A stretch of DNA of 48,859 bases from NCBI GenBank assembly GCA_017431845.1, contig JAFRKG010000048.1, positions 1 through 48,859 on the forward strand, in the 5' to 3' direction. Shown here piece after piece: positions 33,772 to 41,921 of the stretch. The position numbers and the translations under genes were made by a program. How positions within the stretch are numbered: position 1 is the stretch's first letter; every line of letters begins with the position of its first letter. The notes beneath the pieces were generated by a model. The model had not been told where the DNA came from. It did not search any database and saw only the letters and a program-made list of their open reading frames with translations. The DNA is from Methanosphaera sp. Its GTDB lineage: Archaea > Methanobacteriota > Methanobacteria > Methanobacteriales > Methanobacteriaceae.

Positions 33772-34011
33772 TCATTCATCATTATGTTCTTCATCAACCA
33801 ATTCCACCTCAACACTATCATCCCGTATCTTAGGATTAACATAGTCTTCAACCATGCCAACGGCATTATCCCTGACAGCATCAAAATCATAGGAATCTAA
33901 AATTTTCTTAACAGAATAGCCAACCAATACTCCTCCAGCGAATATTGAAACATATTTTACAAGGTCAAACTTTTGTTTAGAATCAAGTTGTGATAAAAAA
34001 TCTTCAATCAT
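33772..34011 (-). CDS. Small membrane protein, YtxH-like, unknown function
   Basis: A 79-residue protein with one likely membrane segment (YVSIFAGGVLVGYSVKKIL, about 20-38) followed by a hydrophilic helix and a very acidic tail (VEVELVDEEHNDE). The Gly-rich membrane segment followed by a helical tail resembles YtxH-type small proteins, but similarity is weak. It begins the minus-strand glycosyltransferase arm; only 16 bases separate it from the proposed start of the GT2 gene, so it is probably part of that transcript. The start region contains GGTGGTAGT before the ATG. Confidence 0.65.
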   Translation of the reverse strand: MIEDFLSQLDSKQKFDLVKYVSIFAGGVLVGYSVKKILDSYDFDAVRDNAVGMVEDYVNPKIRDDSVEVELVDEEHNDE

Positions 34012-34087
34012 ACTACCACCTTAAATAATGTTATTTATATATTATTAAATAATTATTATTAACGAAAAAAATTTTTTAGTGATTACA

Positions 34088-34417
34088 ATGACAACATACG
34101 ATAAATTTCATTATAGATTTGAAGATCTTAAAGAAAATCATGGAATCCATACCGCAGAAATAATCATGCACAACGATGATGATATGACAATAGAATACAG
34201 TGGAAAAAACGGTTACAACACGGAAGGATTTGATTACCCCTTATTCAATAAAAAAAATAAGGATGAAACCACCAGCTGGTTCCTATACCGAGTCGAAGAA
34301 ATAATCGACACTGAATATGAACTACTAGAAGACCTGAAAACACCAATATTATTAGATGAAAAACAATTAACACATAAAATAAAAAATCAAGTCGAAATTT
34401 ATTGCTATAAGGAGTAG
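34088..34417 (+). CDS. Hypothetical small soluble protein
   Basis: A 109-residue acidic protein with no recognised domain. It has many aromatic residues (YDKFHYRFEDL, SWFLYRVEEII) and no signal peptide or membrane segment. The ATG at 34088 is chosen because AGTGA lies 5 bases upstream; a GTG at 34079 is part of that site. It sits 6 bases before a GT4 gene, which suggests a shared transcript. It is divergent from the small membrane protein gene. Confidence 0.6.
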   Translation: MTTYDKFHYRFEDLKENHGIHTAEIIMHNDDDMTIEYSGKNGYNTEGFDYPLFNKKNKDETTSWFLYRVEEIIDTEYELLEDLKTPILLDEKQLTHKIKNQVEIYCYKE

Positions 34418-34423
34418 AATAAA

Positions 34424-35530
34424 TTGAAAAACTTCACCTGCATATTCCCAGGATTATACAATTACATCTTAACAAAAGATGTTGGAATGATACCCTACAC
34501 ATTATCAAAGGAATATGAAAGTAAGATTATAACATATGACAACGAAGAATACAGTTACCTTGACACAATCCTCAAATCAGAAAATTTTAACATAGAATGC
34601 CTTGAAAAAACGGACAACGAGAAAAAGGACATTGTAAAATATATTAAATCAAATGCTAAAAAGATTGACATCCTACAACTGTACCACTTAAGATATAATA
34701 TACTACCATCATACATATTTTACTATAAACTATATAATCCGAGTGGAAAAGTTTACCTAAAATTAGATGCAAACAACGAATTCATTGATTTTCTAATTAA
34801 ACGAAGAGGAATACTTCCTTCCATTAGGCGCTTATACGTGAAAATATTGTTCAAGTTTATTGACATCATCAGCATTGAAACAAAGAGAAACTACGAATTA
34901 TTAATGAACAGTAATCTCTTATCCAAAGATAAACTACTCTACCTTCCAAATGGTATCCAAAAAACAGACAAAAACGTGACAAACAAGGAACCAGTAATAT
35001 TATATGTAGGATACGTTGAAAAAAAGAACAAATCCATAGACATGCTGTTAAATGCTGTTAAAGATATTGATTTAAGGGAATGGAAAGTTGTACTAGTAGG
35101 AGAGATACTGGATGATATGAAGGAATTTATTGACAATTACTTCCTAGAAAATCCACACCTAAAAGACAAGGTAATATTCAAGGGATATATCAGTGACAAA
35201 AATATATTATCTGAAGAATATGCTAAAAGTAGCATATACTGTTGTAGCTCTAGAAAAGAAAGTTTTGGAATATCCACACTAGAAGCAGCATATCATGGAA
35301 ACTATATTATATCGACAAAAGTAGGTGGATCACCAGATATACTAGAACAGACAGGGTATGGTGTACTCATAGAACATGACGTTGAAAAACTAAGAAAAAC
35401 CATAAAAGAAAGTATAAACAATTGGGATTCAATAAAACAAGACCCAGTTATGATACAAAAAATTGTATATGATAAATTCAATTGGGATTACATTTGTAAA
35501 AAAATAATAGAAAAAATAGAATACAAATAA
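34424..35530 (+). CDS. Glycosyltransferase family 4 protein
   Basis: A 368-residue GT-B enzyme. The second domain begins VILYVGYVEKKNKSIDMLLN, then VVLVGEILDDMKEFI and SRKESFGISTLEAAYHGNYI, the donor-binding segment with E-x7-E. The first domain is short of the usual GG loop and reads CIFPGLYNYILTKDVGMIPY. Start is TTG at 34424, with AAGGAG 8 or 9 bases upstream. It ends convergently with cbiL, 12 bases apart, and closes the glycan locus. Confidence 0.85.
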   Translation: MKNFTCIFPGLYNYILTKDVGMIPYTLSKEYESKIITYDNEEYSYLDTILKSENFNIECLEKTDNEKKDIVKYIKSNAKKIDILQLYHLRYNILPSYIFYYKLYNPSGKVYLKLDANNEFIDFLIKRRGILPSIRRLYVKILFKFIDIISIETKRNYELLMNSNLLSKDKLLYLPNGIQKTDKNVTNKEPVILYVGYVEKKNKSIDMLLNAVKDIDLREWKVVLVGEILDDMKEFIDNYFLENPHLKDKVIFKGYISDKNILSEEYAKSSIYCCSSRKESFGISTLEAAYHGNYIISTKVGGSPDILEQTGYGVLIEHDVEKLRKTIKESINNWDSIKQDPVMIQKIVYDKFNWDYICKKIIEKIEYK

Positions 35531-35542
35531 GCATTATACTGC

Positions 35543-36241
35543 TTATTCCTTTTTAAACTTAATTATACTTGTTGAAAAATATTTTTTATTATCAACAAAA
35601 CCATGGACAATATTTTCATCTTCCATTGTACAATTCTGTACAGACACTATTTCTTTTTCTCTTGGATCTGCATTAATACAGTCTTCCAGTACATCCAAAT
35701 GACGTGACGTTTTCATTGCAACAACAGTATCAACATAAGGTAAAATCTTTGGTAAACGTTCATCTATTTGAGGCACAACTACCATAATATCATCTTGTTC
35801 GGTTAGTTGTAATCCTGCAGTGGTTGAACAGGCAGTCATAGCTGCAATTCCCGGTACGAGCACTACTTCAACACCCATTTTCTGTAATCTTTTAGAAACA
35901 TAAGAAAATGTGCTGAAAATTGTTGGATCCCCTAATGTAACAAATACAACATCCAATCCTAAGGACAATTTATCAAACAGTTGTTTTGCTGCTTCATCCC
36001 ATGATTTGTCCAGTGTTTCTGCATCTTCTGTCATAGGGAATAATGGTTGTAGTATTTCTGGTTCTTTTTCTCTTTCATCAATTATTCCTTGAACTATTCT
36101 TAATGCAACACTTGGTCTACCTTTTTTGGATTGTGGTGCAAATATTATATCTGTATTCTTTATGATTCTTGCTGCTTTTATAGTTACTAATTCTGGGTCT
36201 CCAGGACCTACTCCGATTCCATATAATTTACCTATCGCCAT
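35543..36241 (-). CDS. cbiL: Cobalt-precorrin-2 C20-methyltransferase
   Basis: A 232-residue enzyme of the tetrapyrrole methylase family. GKLYGIGVGPGDPELVTIKA is the N-terminal glycine-rich loop, VTLGDPTIFSTFSYV the central CbiL/CobI signature, and VVLVPGIAAMTACSTTAGL the SAM-binding segment. It adds the C20 methyl group in anaerobic cobamide synthesis, using S-adenosylmethionine. Cobamides are needed by methanol- and H4MPT-methyltransferases of methanogens. GAGG lies 8 bases before the ATG. No other cobalamin gene is in the window, as is common in archaea where the pathway is scattered. Confidence 0.93.
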   Translation of the reverse strand: MAIGKLYGIGVGPGDPELVTIKAARIIKNTDIIFAPQSKKGRPSVALRIVQGIIDEREKEPEILQPLFPMTEDAETLDKSWDEAAKQLFDKLSLGLDVVFVTLGDPTIFSTFSYVSKRLQKMGVEVVLVPGIAAMTACSTTAGLQLTEQDDIMVVVPQIDERLPKILPYVDTVVAMKTSRHLDVLEDCINADPREKEIVSVQNCTMEDENIVHGFVDNKKYFSTSIIKFKKE

Positions 36242-36444
36242 GGATTATTCCTCTTGTTTTTATGAGTTATAAATTACTTAATAAATATAAAGTAAACTTA
36301 AATTTCTTAATTCAGTATTTTCTACTATATTCTATGGATAATTAAAGTATATATAATTTTAATTGTAGTTTTCAAATGAAACTAATATAACTTAAATTTA
36401 ATTTTACAAACACTAAAAAGTGATAAGAAACATAAAATAATATT

Positions 36445-38190
36445 ATGAATTCAATATTTTGTCCAGATTGTGGAATGATAAAAAACAAATGTGTATGCTC
36501 AAAGAGTGAAAACGAAAGCCAATCATTAATAGAAAGGCCGACAATAGAAGAAAAAGAAGAACTGCAACGTCAACATCCTGATATTGATGATGAAATCATA
36601 GAAAACTTTCCATTCAAGGAAGCCAGACATAACCAGTTAGAGTTAATCACTGAAATATTAAATGCATTTGAATCAGATAAGCGTTATGTTATACTTGAAG
36701 CAGGAACAGGTACTGGAAAATCAGCTATTGCTTCCACTCTTGGGCAAATACTTCAGCCATCATACATATTAACTATGACCAAACAGTTACAAAGACAGTA
36801 TGCAGACGAATTTGGATATGCTCAAGTAAAGGGTAGAAATAATTTTTCATGTCTGGATAGTGGTGGATTAAATACTTGTGATCAGGGAACTTGTCAGACT
36901 ATAAGGACTAGCGACGAATTTACCTGCCCATTCGGTATTAAAATAGAAAAAAGTAAACAGAAGGATATGAAGGATAATGATGGAGAATCTTATTATAACA
37001 CTCCATTTTCTTTTAAATCTTCAGAGAGATGTCCATACTGGAATCAGAAAGCTGTTGCTATTCAGGAACCTGTAACTTTGTTAAATTATGATTATGCATA
37101 TTTGGAGTTTAATTATGTTCAACATTTCCAGAAACGTAACCTTATGATACTTGATGAAGCACATAATATTGAAGATAAGATAATGCACAAGTTAGAGTTA
37201 AATGTTTACAATAAACAATTACAGAAGGATATTAACGAGGTTATCCCAAAGAATATGATGGGCTATTCTGATGTGAAGGATTGGATTGCATTTTTAGAAG
37301 CTATATTTGATTCTTATAATGCTATTAACACGACCATGCTTACTAAACAGAAAGGTGACAGAATAGAACATACCAAGCGTAAAATTAAGGAGATTACTGA
37401 GAATATTAAGAAAGATCCACAGGATTGGGTTGTGTCAACTGAAGAGGATTTGGTTTCTTTTAAACCATTGAAGGTTGATAAATATGCTGAAAAAACATTG
37501 TTCCAGTATGCTGATAAAGTATTGTTTATGAGTGCTACTATTCTTGATAAGGATTTGTTCTGTAAATGGTTGGGTCTTGACCCTGAAGATGTTTATTATA
37601 TTAATAGTGAAAGTCCTTTTAAGAAGGAGTATCGTCCTATTCATATGAATCTTGTTGGTCCTATGTCTAAACGTGCATTGTGGCATACTGCTCCGAAGAC
37701 TATTCCGGTTCTTAGGGATATTTTAGATAAGCATAAGAATGAGAAGGGTTTAATTCATACTAATAGTTATAAGTGTCAGCAGTATATTACTGATCATATT
37801 AAGGATCAGAGGATTCTTTCGCATACTCCTAAAAATAGGGAGGAGACTCTTGCTGAGTTTGAGAAGTCTAAAAATCCGTATGTTCTTGTTAGTCCTTCCA
37901 TGAGTGAGGGTGTTGATTTGCCTTATGAAAAATGTGAGTTTCAGGTAATTTATAAGGTTCCTTATCCTTATCTTGGTGATAAACAGATTAATGAGCGTAA
38001 GAATATGGATCCTGAGTGGTATGGTTATAAGACTGTTATGACTTTGATGCAGGCTTATGGTCGGGGTATGCGTGCAGAGAATGATCATTGTGATACTTAC
38101 ATTTTGGATAAGAATATTCAGACTTTGCTGCGTAATAAAATGTATAGACGATTAATTCCAAAATTCTTTAGGGAAGCTATTACTTCCTAA
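36445..38190 (+). CDS. XPD/DinG-type superfamily 2 DNA helicase
   Basis: A 581-residue ATP-dependent helicase. An N-terminal zinc-ribbon-like CPDCG/CVC (Cys6, 9, 16, 18) precedes the core. Walker A EAGTGTGKSAIA is at about 85-96, DEAH box LMILDEAHNIED near 234-245, and motif VI QAYGRGMRAENDH near 548. Cysteines between motifs I and II (FSCLDSGGLNTC, GTC, FTCPFG, ERCPYW) could hold the 4Fe-4S cluster of XPD/DinG helicases. The motif VSPSMSEGVDLPYE is typical of the Rad3 family. Role in DNA repair or damage processing is inferred. No ribosome binding site is evident before the ATG. Base composition of the coding strand turns strongly G/T-rich in the last third. Confidence 0.9.
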   Translation: MNSIFCPDCGMIKNKCVCSKSENESQSLIERPTIEEKEELQRQHPDIDDEIIENFPFKEARHNQLELITEILNAFESDKRYVILEAGTGTGKSAIASTLGQILQPSYILTMTKQLQRQYADEFGYAQVKGRNNFSCLDSGGLNTCDQGTCQTIRTSDEFTCPFGIKIEKSKQKDMKDNDGESYYNTPFSFKSSERCPYWNQKAVAIQEPVTLLNYDYAYLEFNYVQHFQKRNLMILDEAHNIEDKIMHKLELNVYNKQLQKDINEVIPKNMMGYSDVKDWIAFLEAIFDSYNAINTTMLTKQKGDRIEHTKRKIKEITENIKKDPQDWVVSTEEDLVSFKPLKVDKYAEKTLFQYADKVLFMSATILDKDLFCKWLGLDPEDVYYINSESPFKKEYRPIHMNLVGPMSKRALWHTAPKTIPVLRDILDKHKNEKGLIHTNSYKCQQYITDHIKDQRILSHTPKNREETLAEFEKSKNPYVLVSPSMSEGVDLPYEKCEFQVIYKVPYPYLGDKQINERKNMDPEWYGYKTVMTLMQAYGRGMRAENDHCDTYILDKNIQTLLRNKMYRRLIPKFFREAITS

Positions 38191-38477
38191 TTATATCTTT
38201 TTTTAGGTTGTTTTTTTGAAAAATAGAATAAAAAATTTAAGAAATAAATATTTTTTGCTCTTAGGATGTTTTTTGAGCATTTTGGAGTTTTTTTATTTCT
38301 TTTTTTTGTACAAGTTATATTATGTTTTTTTTAATAAGGAGTGGTGAGTTATTAGACTTTTTTTTAAAAGTTTTTTTTATAATAGGTGATTTAATTAAAC
38401 TATTGTATTTTTTTTGTAGGAGTAATAGTTTTTTACTTTTAATTGAATGTTTTTATAGTCTTTTTAATTTAACTCGG

Positions 38478-38516
38478 TTGACTAAATTTTTAGGATAACC
38501 TAAATTTCTTAGTCAA
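38478..38516. promoter_or_regulatory. Palindrome with two nested arms
   Basis: Outer arms TTGACTAA and TTAGTCAA (8 bases each) enclose inner arms TTTAGG and CCTAAA around ATAA. A related but smaller palindrome, TTTTGG-TATA-CCTAAAA, lies about 40 bases downstream. The two share the CCTAAA half-site, which suggests a protein binding site or a structured RNA end. Confidence 0.45.
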
Positions 38517-38559
38517 TTAAATGTTGTACTTAAAAGTATATAAAGGTTTTGGTATACCT

Positions 38560-38675
38560 AAAAATTTTCTTGCGTAAAAAATTATTTACCAATACCACAA
38601 GATACAACCACATTTCCCGGGAATTTAATCATAAAACAACATATAAAACATCATATAATTAATTAATCCAATTAA
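38560..38675 (+). ncRNA. Possible small RNA downstream of a TATA-like box
   Basis: AAAAGTATATAAAGG at about 38534-38547 looks like an archaeal TATA box with no gene downstream on its strand. A transcript starting about 25 bases later would contain GTAAA/TTTAC arms and TTCCCGGGAA and would run antisense into the 3' end of the next gene. Nothing proves that it is transcribed. Confidence 0.2.
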
Positions 38676-39293
38676 TTAAAATTTTATACCAAAATAATCC
38701 AATAAATGATTAATTCTTGAGAAAAATCCATCATATTGTTTATTATGTATGTTATCCAAGAAGTCTTCCACCCTATCATCTACTTCTTTTAGGTATGACT
38801 GATTTTGGTAATCTATTTTTGTAAAATATTGGATTTGCACAGCATAATTTTTATCTTCAATATTGAACACATAATTTACTCCCATACAATCCCATGTGGT
38901 GTTCGTGTCTCTTGAAGGATTATAAAAGTATTGTTTTGAAACATTCTTTCCACCTAATTTTATGTTTGATTCATTTACTACCTCATATCCTCCTTTTTCC
39001 ATTTGTCTGAACTTTTCTGTAGATATCCGAGTAATATGATCTTCCGGCCAGTTTTCCCATATGTTCCATATTACATACTTATTTGTTATCGAATCATTGG
39101 TTTTTGCTTTGTCGGTCATATTGAGTTCACTTGTCGTGTTCCATGATTCTGGAACAACTATCTGAGAATTTCCCACATCAAATGTTTTATCAGTAGATAA
39201 AGTTAGGAAACTGTTTAATGCTCCTAGGTTTGCTACAATGTATAAAAAGATTATTAAGAGAATTATGCTGATAATCTTGTCTTTTGTTCTCAT
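38676..39293 (-). CDS. Membrane-anchored exported protein, unknown function
   Basis: A 205-residue protein with a basic N-terminus (MRTKDK) and one hydrophobic helix (about 7-27). The rest is outside: strands around FDVGNSQIVVPESWN, then YVIWNIWENWPED, GYEVVNESNIKLGGKNV and YAVQIQYFTKIDY. The middle resembles the small lipoprotein-like/PsbP-like fold of archaeal exported proteins, weakly. Several N-x-T sites. It starts by ATGA overlap with the synthase gene and is the last gene of the signalling operon, so it may help export or bind the polymer. Confidence 0.75.
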   Translation of the reverse strand: MRTKDKIISIILLIIFLYIVANLGALNSFLTLSTDKTFDVGNSQIVVPESWNTTSELNMTDKAKTNDSITNKYVIWNIWENWPEDHITRISTEKFRQMEKGGYEVVNESNIKLGGKNVSKQYFYNPSRDTNTTWDCMGVNYVFNIEDKNYAVQIQYFTKIDYQNQSYLKEVDDRVEDFLDNIHNKQYDGFFSRINHLLDYFGIKF

Positions 39294-41125
39294 CCTTTTT
39301 CACCATCTTTGTGTGTTCCCAGATGTTCTGTTTTTGTCCATGTTCTTTCACGTCTGGTTATGAGTGTGTACATTGTCATAAAATATAATGGTATTAAATA
39401 GAAGCAATACAACCAGTAGCTTACCAGATCTTTTAGGAAGGTCAAGTATTTTTTATCATCTCTTATAAGAGATATTGCTATACCTGGCAGGAATGCTATT
39501 GCTGATGTTATTCCAATTATTAATGGTGCTTCCATCCTAATTACTGTTGGTATTCCCCATACAAACCATGCTAGAATGTTTATGATGAATATTAAGAATC
39601 CCACGAATATAAATAGATTGAATGCATAGTATGATACATGCGTTAGTATTCCTATTTTTTCTGTGAATGATATTTTGGATGAAATAATTGGAGTACCGTA
39701 TATAAATAGTGTTTCAAAGTTTCCCATTGCCCATCTTACTCGTTGTTTTAGGAATGGTTTCCATTTTATTACGGCTTCTTGATATATTGCTACTTCTGGA
39801 CAGAATCTTATGTCTCCCTGACCTAATGCTACTTTAACACTTAGGTTCAAGTCTTCTGTCACAGCAAATCCGTCCCATTTTCCTGCTTTGAGTATAGCTT
39901 CTTTTTTAACAAACTGTCCATTTCCTCCGAGGAATCCATTGTACCCAATTATGTCTTTTGCTCTCAGTACATTTCCAAAGCCTGCAAATTCTACATCTTG
40001 CATTCTTGCAAGAAAATTTTCATCAGCATTATACATTCTTACTCTTGATTGTACTGCTTGTACTTTTTCATCGTTTAAGTATGGCATTATTGTGGACAAA
40101 TACTCTGGTGCTACTCTTGTATCTGCATCAAATACTCCGATAACTTCTCCTTTTGCAAGTATTAAACCATCATTTAATACGAAACCTTTTCCTTTTCCAG
40201 ATTTTGGGGGCTGTCGTGTGATTATTTTCAGATTATCAAAATCATCTTTAAGATTTACCAGTATTTTTCCTGTATTGTCTTCTGATCCGTCATTTATTAC
40301 TATTACTTCAAAATTTTGTTTTCCTTCCCATTTGTAGTCCATAGATGCTATGCTTCTAACTGTTGCTCCAATAGTATGTTCCTCATTATGTGCTGGTATG
40401 AATATTGATACAAATGGTGGCTTACCCTCATAAGGTATGGCTTTTTTCATTTTTTTAAGACTTACTAGAGCAAGTATTAAATTCAGCACTGCTGGAATGA
40501 AAATAATCCATTGTATGAATGTAACATTCCTAGAGATTATTCCACCAACAATCAATATTATGGACAAAACAAAAACTAGAATAGAATAAAACTTTTCAAT
40601 AACAAGATCAACATTTTTCTCATGAAGATTCGCTTCATATGATTCAATTTTTTCAATCTTTTGTAAATGAGTACGTAACCCCACCTCTATGGCAAACTTA
40701 ATCTGATCAATAGAGTAATTTTCTAAGATAAAACCATAATTATAAATAACAAAATCATCCTTATCCAAATCTTGTTCATTGTTAAGAATATAAATTAATG
40801 GCAAATTAAATGAAACCAATTTATGGCCTAACTTAATACCATCCCATTCACCATCCAAATCCAAACTTATAAAAACCATATCCGGTGACTTAGACTCTAT
40901 ATCCTTTAAAGCTTCTTTTGCATTACCCATTTGTCCAACCAGATTATACTCCAATAAATTAACTGTTTCTTCTATTTTATTTATTACATCCTCATTTTCG
41001 GATACAACATAAATCCTAGCTTTATCATCATGTATGTGTTTTATCTGATTAAATCTGCTTTTATTTAAATTAGAAAACTCTTCTTTAGCAATATCATTTA
41101 ATTCATCATTTCTAATAAAAACCAC
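39290..41125 (-). CDS. Pseudo-receiver fused to processive GT2 (cellulose synthase-like)
   Basis: A 611-residue fusion. Residues about 35-155 align with the neighbouring receivers (PDMVFISLDLDGEWDGIKLG) but Ser87 replaces the phosphorylated Asp and the switch Lys is lost, so it is a pseudo-receiver. Two membrane segments lie at about 180-222. The GT2 core has FVSIFIPAHNEEHTIGATVR, FDADT (Asp333/Asp335), TED (423-425) and QRVRW (461-465), the set of processive beta-glycan or hyaluronan-type synthases. Four or so membrane segments follow. It probably makes and exports a polysaccharide under signal control. The GTG at 41125 is a weak start; GTGG then five Ts and ATT (41116) is an alternative. 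It follows a receiver gene by 12 bases. Confidence 0.88.
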   Translation of the reverse strand: MVFIRNDELNDIAKEEFSNLNKSRFNQIKHIHDDKARIYVVSENEDVINKIEETVNLLEYNLVGQMGNAKEALKDIESKSPDMVFISLDLDGEWDGIKLGHKLVSFNLPLIYILNNEQDLDKDDFVIYNYGFILENYSIDQIKFAIEVGLRTHLQKIEKIESYEANLHEKNVDLVIEKFYSILVFVLSIILIVGGIISRNVTFIQWIIFIPAVLNLILALVSLKKMKKAIPYEGKPPFVSIFIPAHNEEHTIGATVRSIASMDYKWEGKQNFEVIVINDGSEDNTGKILVNLKDDFDNLKIITRQPPKSGKGKGFVLNDGLILAKGEVIGVFDADTRVAPEYLSTIMPYLNDEKVQAVQSRVRMYNADENFLARMQDVEFAGFGNVLRAKDIIGYNGFLGGNGQFVKKEAILKAGKWDGFAVTEDLNLSVKVALGQGDIRFCPEVAIYQEAVIKWKPFLKQRVRWAMGNFETLFIYGTPIISSKISFTEKIGILTHVSYYAFNLFIFVGFLIFIINILAWFVWGIPTVIRMEAPLIIGITSAIAFLPGIAISLIRDDKKYLTFLKDLVSYWLYCFYLIPLYFMTMYTLITRRERTWTKTEHLGTHKDGEKG

Positions 41126-41137
41126 ATCCAGAAAAAT

Positions 41138-41548
41138 CTATTTAACAAAACCATGAGCTAAATTAATCTTCTCATTCTCTATATTAGACCTGTTAATCGC
41201 ACATTCTATGTTATGTTTTAAAATATTTTTCTCAAAAGGTTTCCCAATAAATGCATAACTAGGACTATTCTCTAAAGCTTCATTGAAAGTCACATCATCA
41301 GTGTTAGCAGTTAAATAAATAACAGGCAAATCAAATTGAATAATTAATTCGGAAGCTTCTATACCAGTCATTTCTCCTTTGAGTTTAATGTCCATTATTG
41401 TTATGTCAGGACATTGTTCAGCGGCAATATCAACAGCTTCCGGGCCATTATCCACAACTGCAATAACTTCATACCCTAAATCTTCCAATGTCAGTTTCAA
41501 ATCCAGAGCAGTGATTGCTTCATCCTCAACAATCAGTACCGTGGTCAT
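41138..41548 (-). CDS. Receiver-only response regulator
   Basis: A 136-residue CheY-like protein. Acidic pocket VEDE (residues 7-10), phosphoacceptor Asp53 in TIMDIKLKGEMTG, switch Thr80 in VIYLTAN, and Lys103 in IGKPFEKN are all present. There is no output domain; the C-terminus is a short helix. It should accept phosphate from the histidine kinase in the same operon and act by protein contact, perhaps with the pseudo-receiver of the synthase. The ATG at 41548 is preferred to the GTG at 41563, since GGTGG lies 5 bases upstream. Confidence 0.92.
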   Translation of the reverse strand: MTTVLIVEDEAITALDLKLTLEDLGYEVIAVVDNGPEAVDIAAEQCPDITIMDIKLKGEMTGIEASELIIQFDLPVIYLTANTDDVTFNEALENSPSYAFIGKPFEKNILKHNIECAINRSNIENEKINLAHGFVK

Positions 41549-41569
41549 ATCATCCACCACCACTTTTTT

Positions 41570-41917
41570 TTATAATATAGAGTCCATTATTTCAGTGAAT
41601 TCATTTATATTAACCGGCTTTTTAACATATACTACTTCCTGATTCTTCAAATTTATAGGAACATTATCAGGATTTGCTGACAAGAATATAATTTTAATAT
41701 CATTCTGTGAAAGTTCTTCAGCCATTTGAATCCCATTCATATCTCCTTTAATATTAATGTCAGCAACAACCAAATCAATCTGGTTTTCTTCACAAATCTT
41801 AAACGCATCCTGCGCATTATCTGATATGAAAACCTGAAAACCTTTATCTTCTAATTGAAATTTAATATCTAAAGCAGTTATTGCTTCATCTTCCACTATT
41901 AAAATCGAATTTGACAT
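41570..41917 (-). CDS. Receiver-only response regulator
   Basis: A 115-residue receiver domain only: VEDE at residues 8-11, phosphoacceptor Asp53 in LVVADINIKGDMNG, Ser80 in IIFLSAN, and Lys100 in YVKKPVN. It resembles the adjacent receiver but is clearly diverged. It starts 4 bases after the stop of the histidine kinase, so the two are coupled and form a likely pair. Two receivers behind one kinase suggest a branched or phosphate-sink arrangement; this is inferred. Confidence 0.92.
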   Translation of the reverse strand: MSNSILIVEDEAITALDIKFQLEDKGFQVFISDNAQDAFKICEENQIDLVVADINIKGDMNGIQMAEELSQNDIKIIFLSANPDNVPINLKNQEVVYVKKPVNINEFTEIMDSIL

Positions 41918-41921
41918 ACTA

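Larger units (their letters stand above)
38191..38675. other. Intergenic region of 485 bases between convergent genes
   Basis: No open reading frame of substance. It holds T tracts at the helicase 3' end, a small hairpin with TGCTC/GAGCA arms (38256-38278), a strong palindrome at 38478-38516, a TATA-like segment about 38534-38546, a GGTATACC palindrome (38551-38558), and TTCCCGGGAA (38614-38623). CCCGGG is notable in such A+T-rich DNA. Both flanking genes point toward it, so promoter-like and operator-like sites here serve neither flanking gene. Confidence 0.6.

Noticed and set aside
37435-38088. Minus-strand frames of 83 and 112 codons
   Set aside because: Antisense shadows of the G/T-rich last third of the helicase gene, whose motifs are intact.
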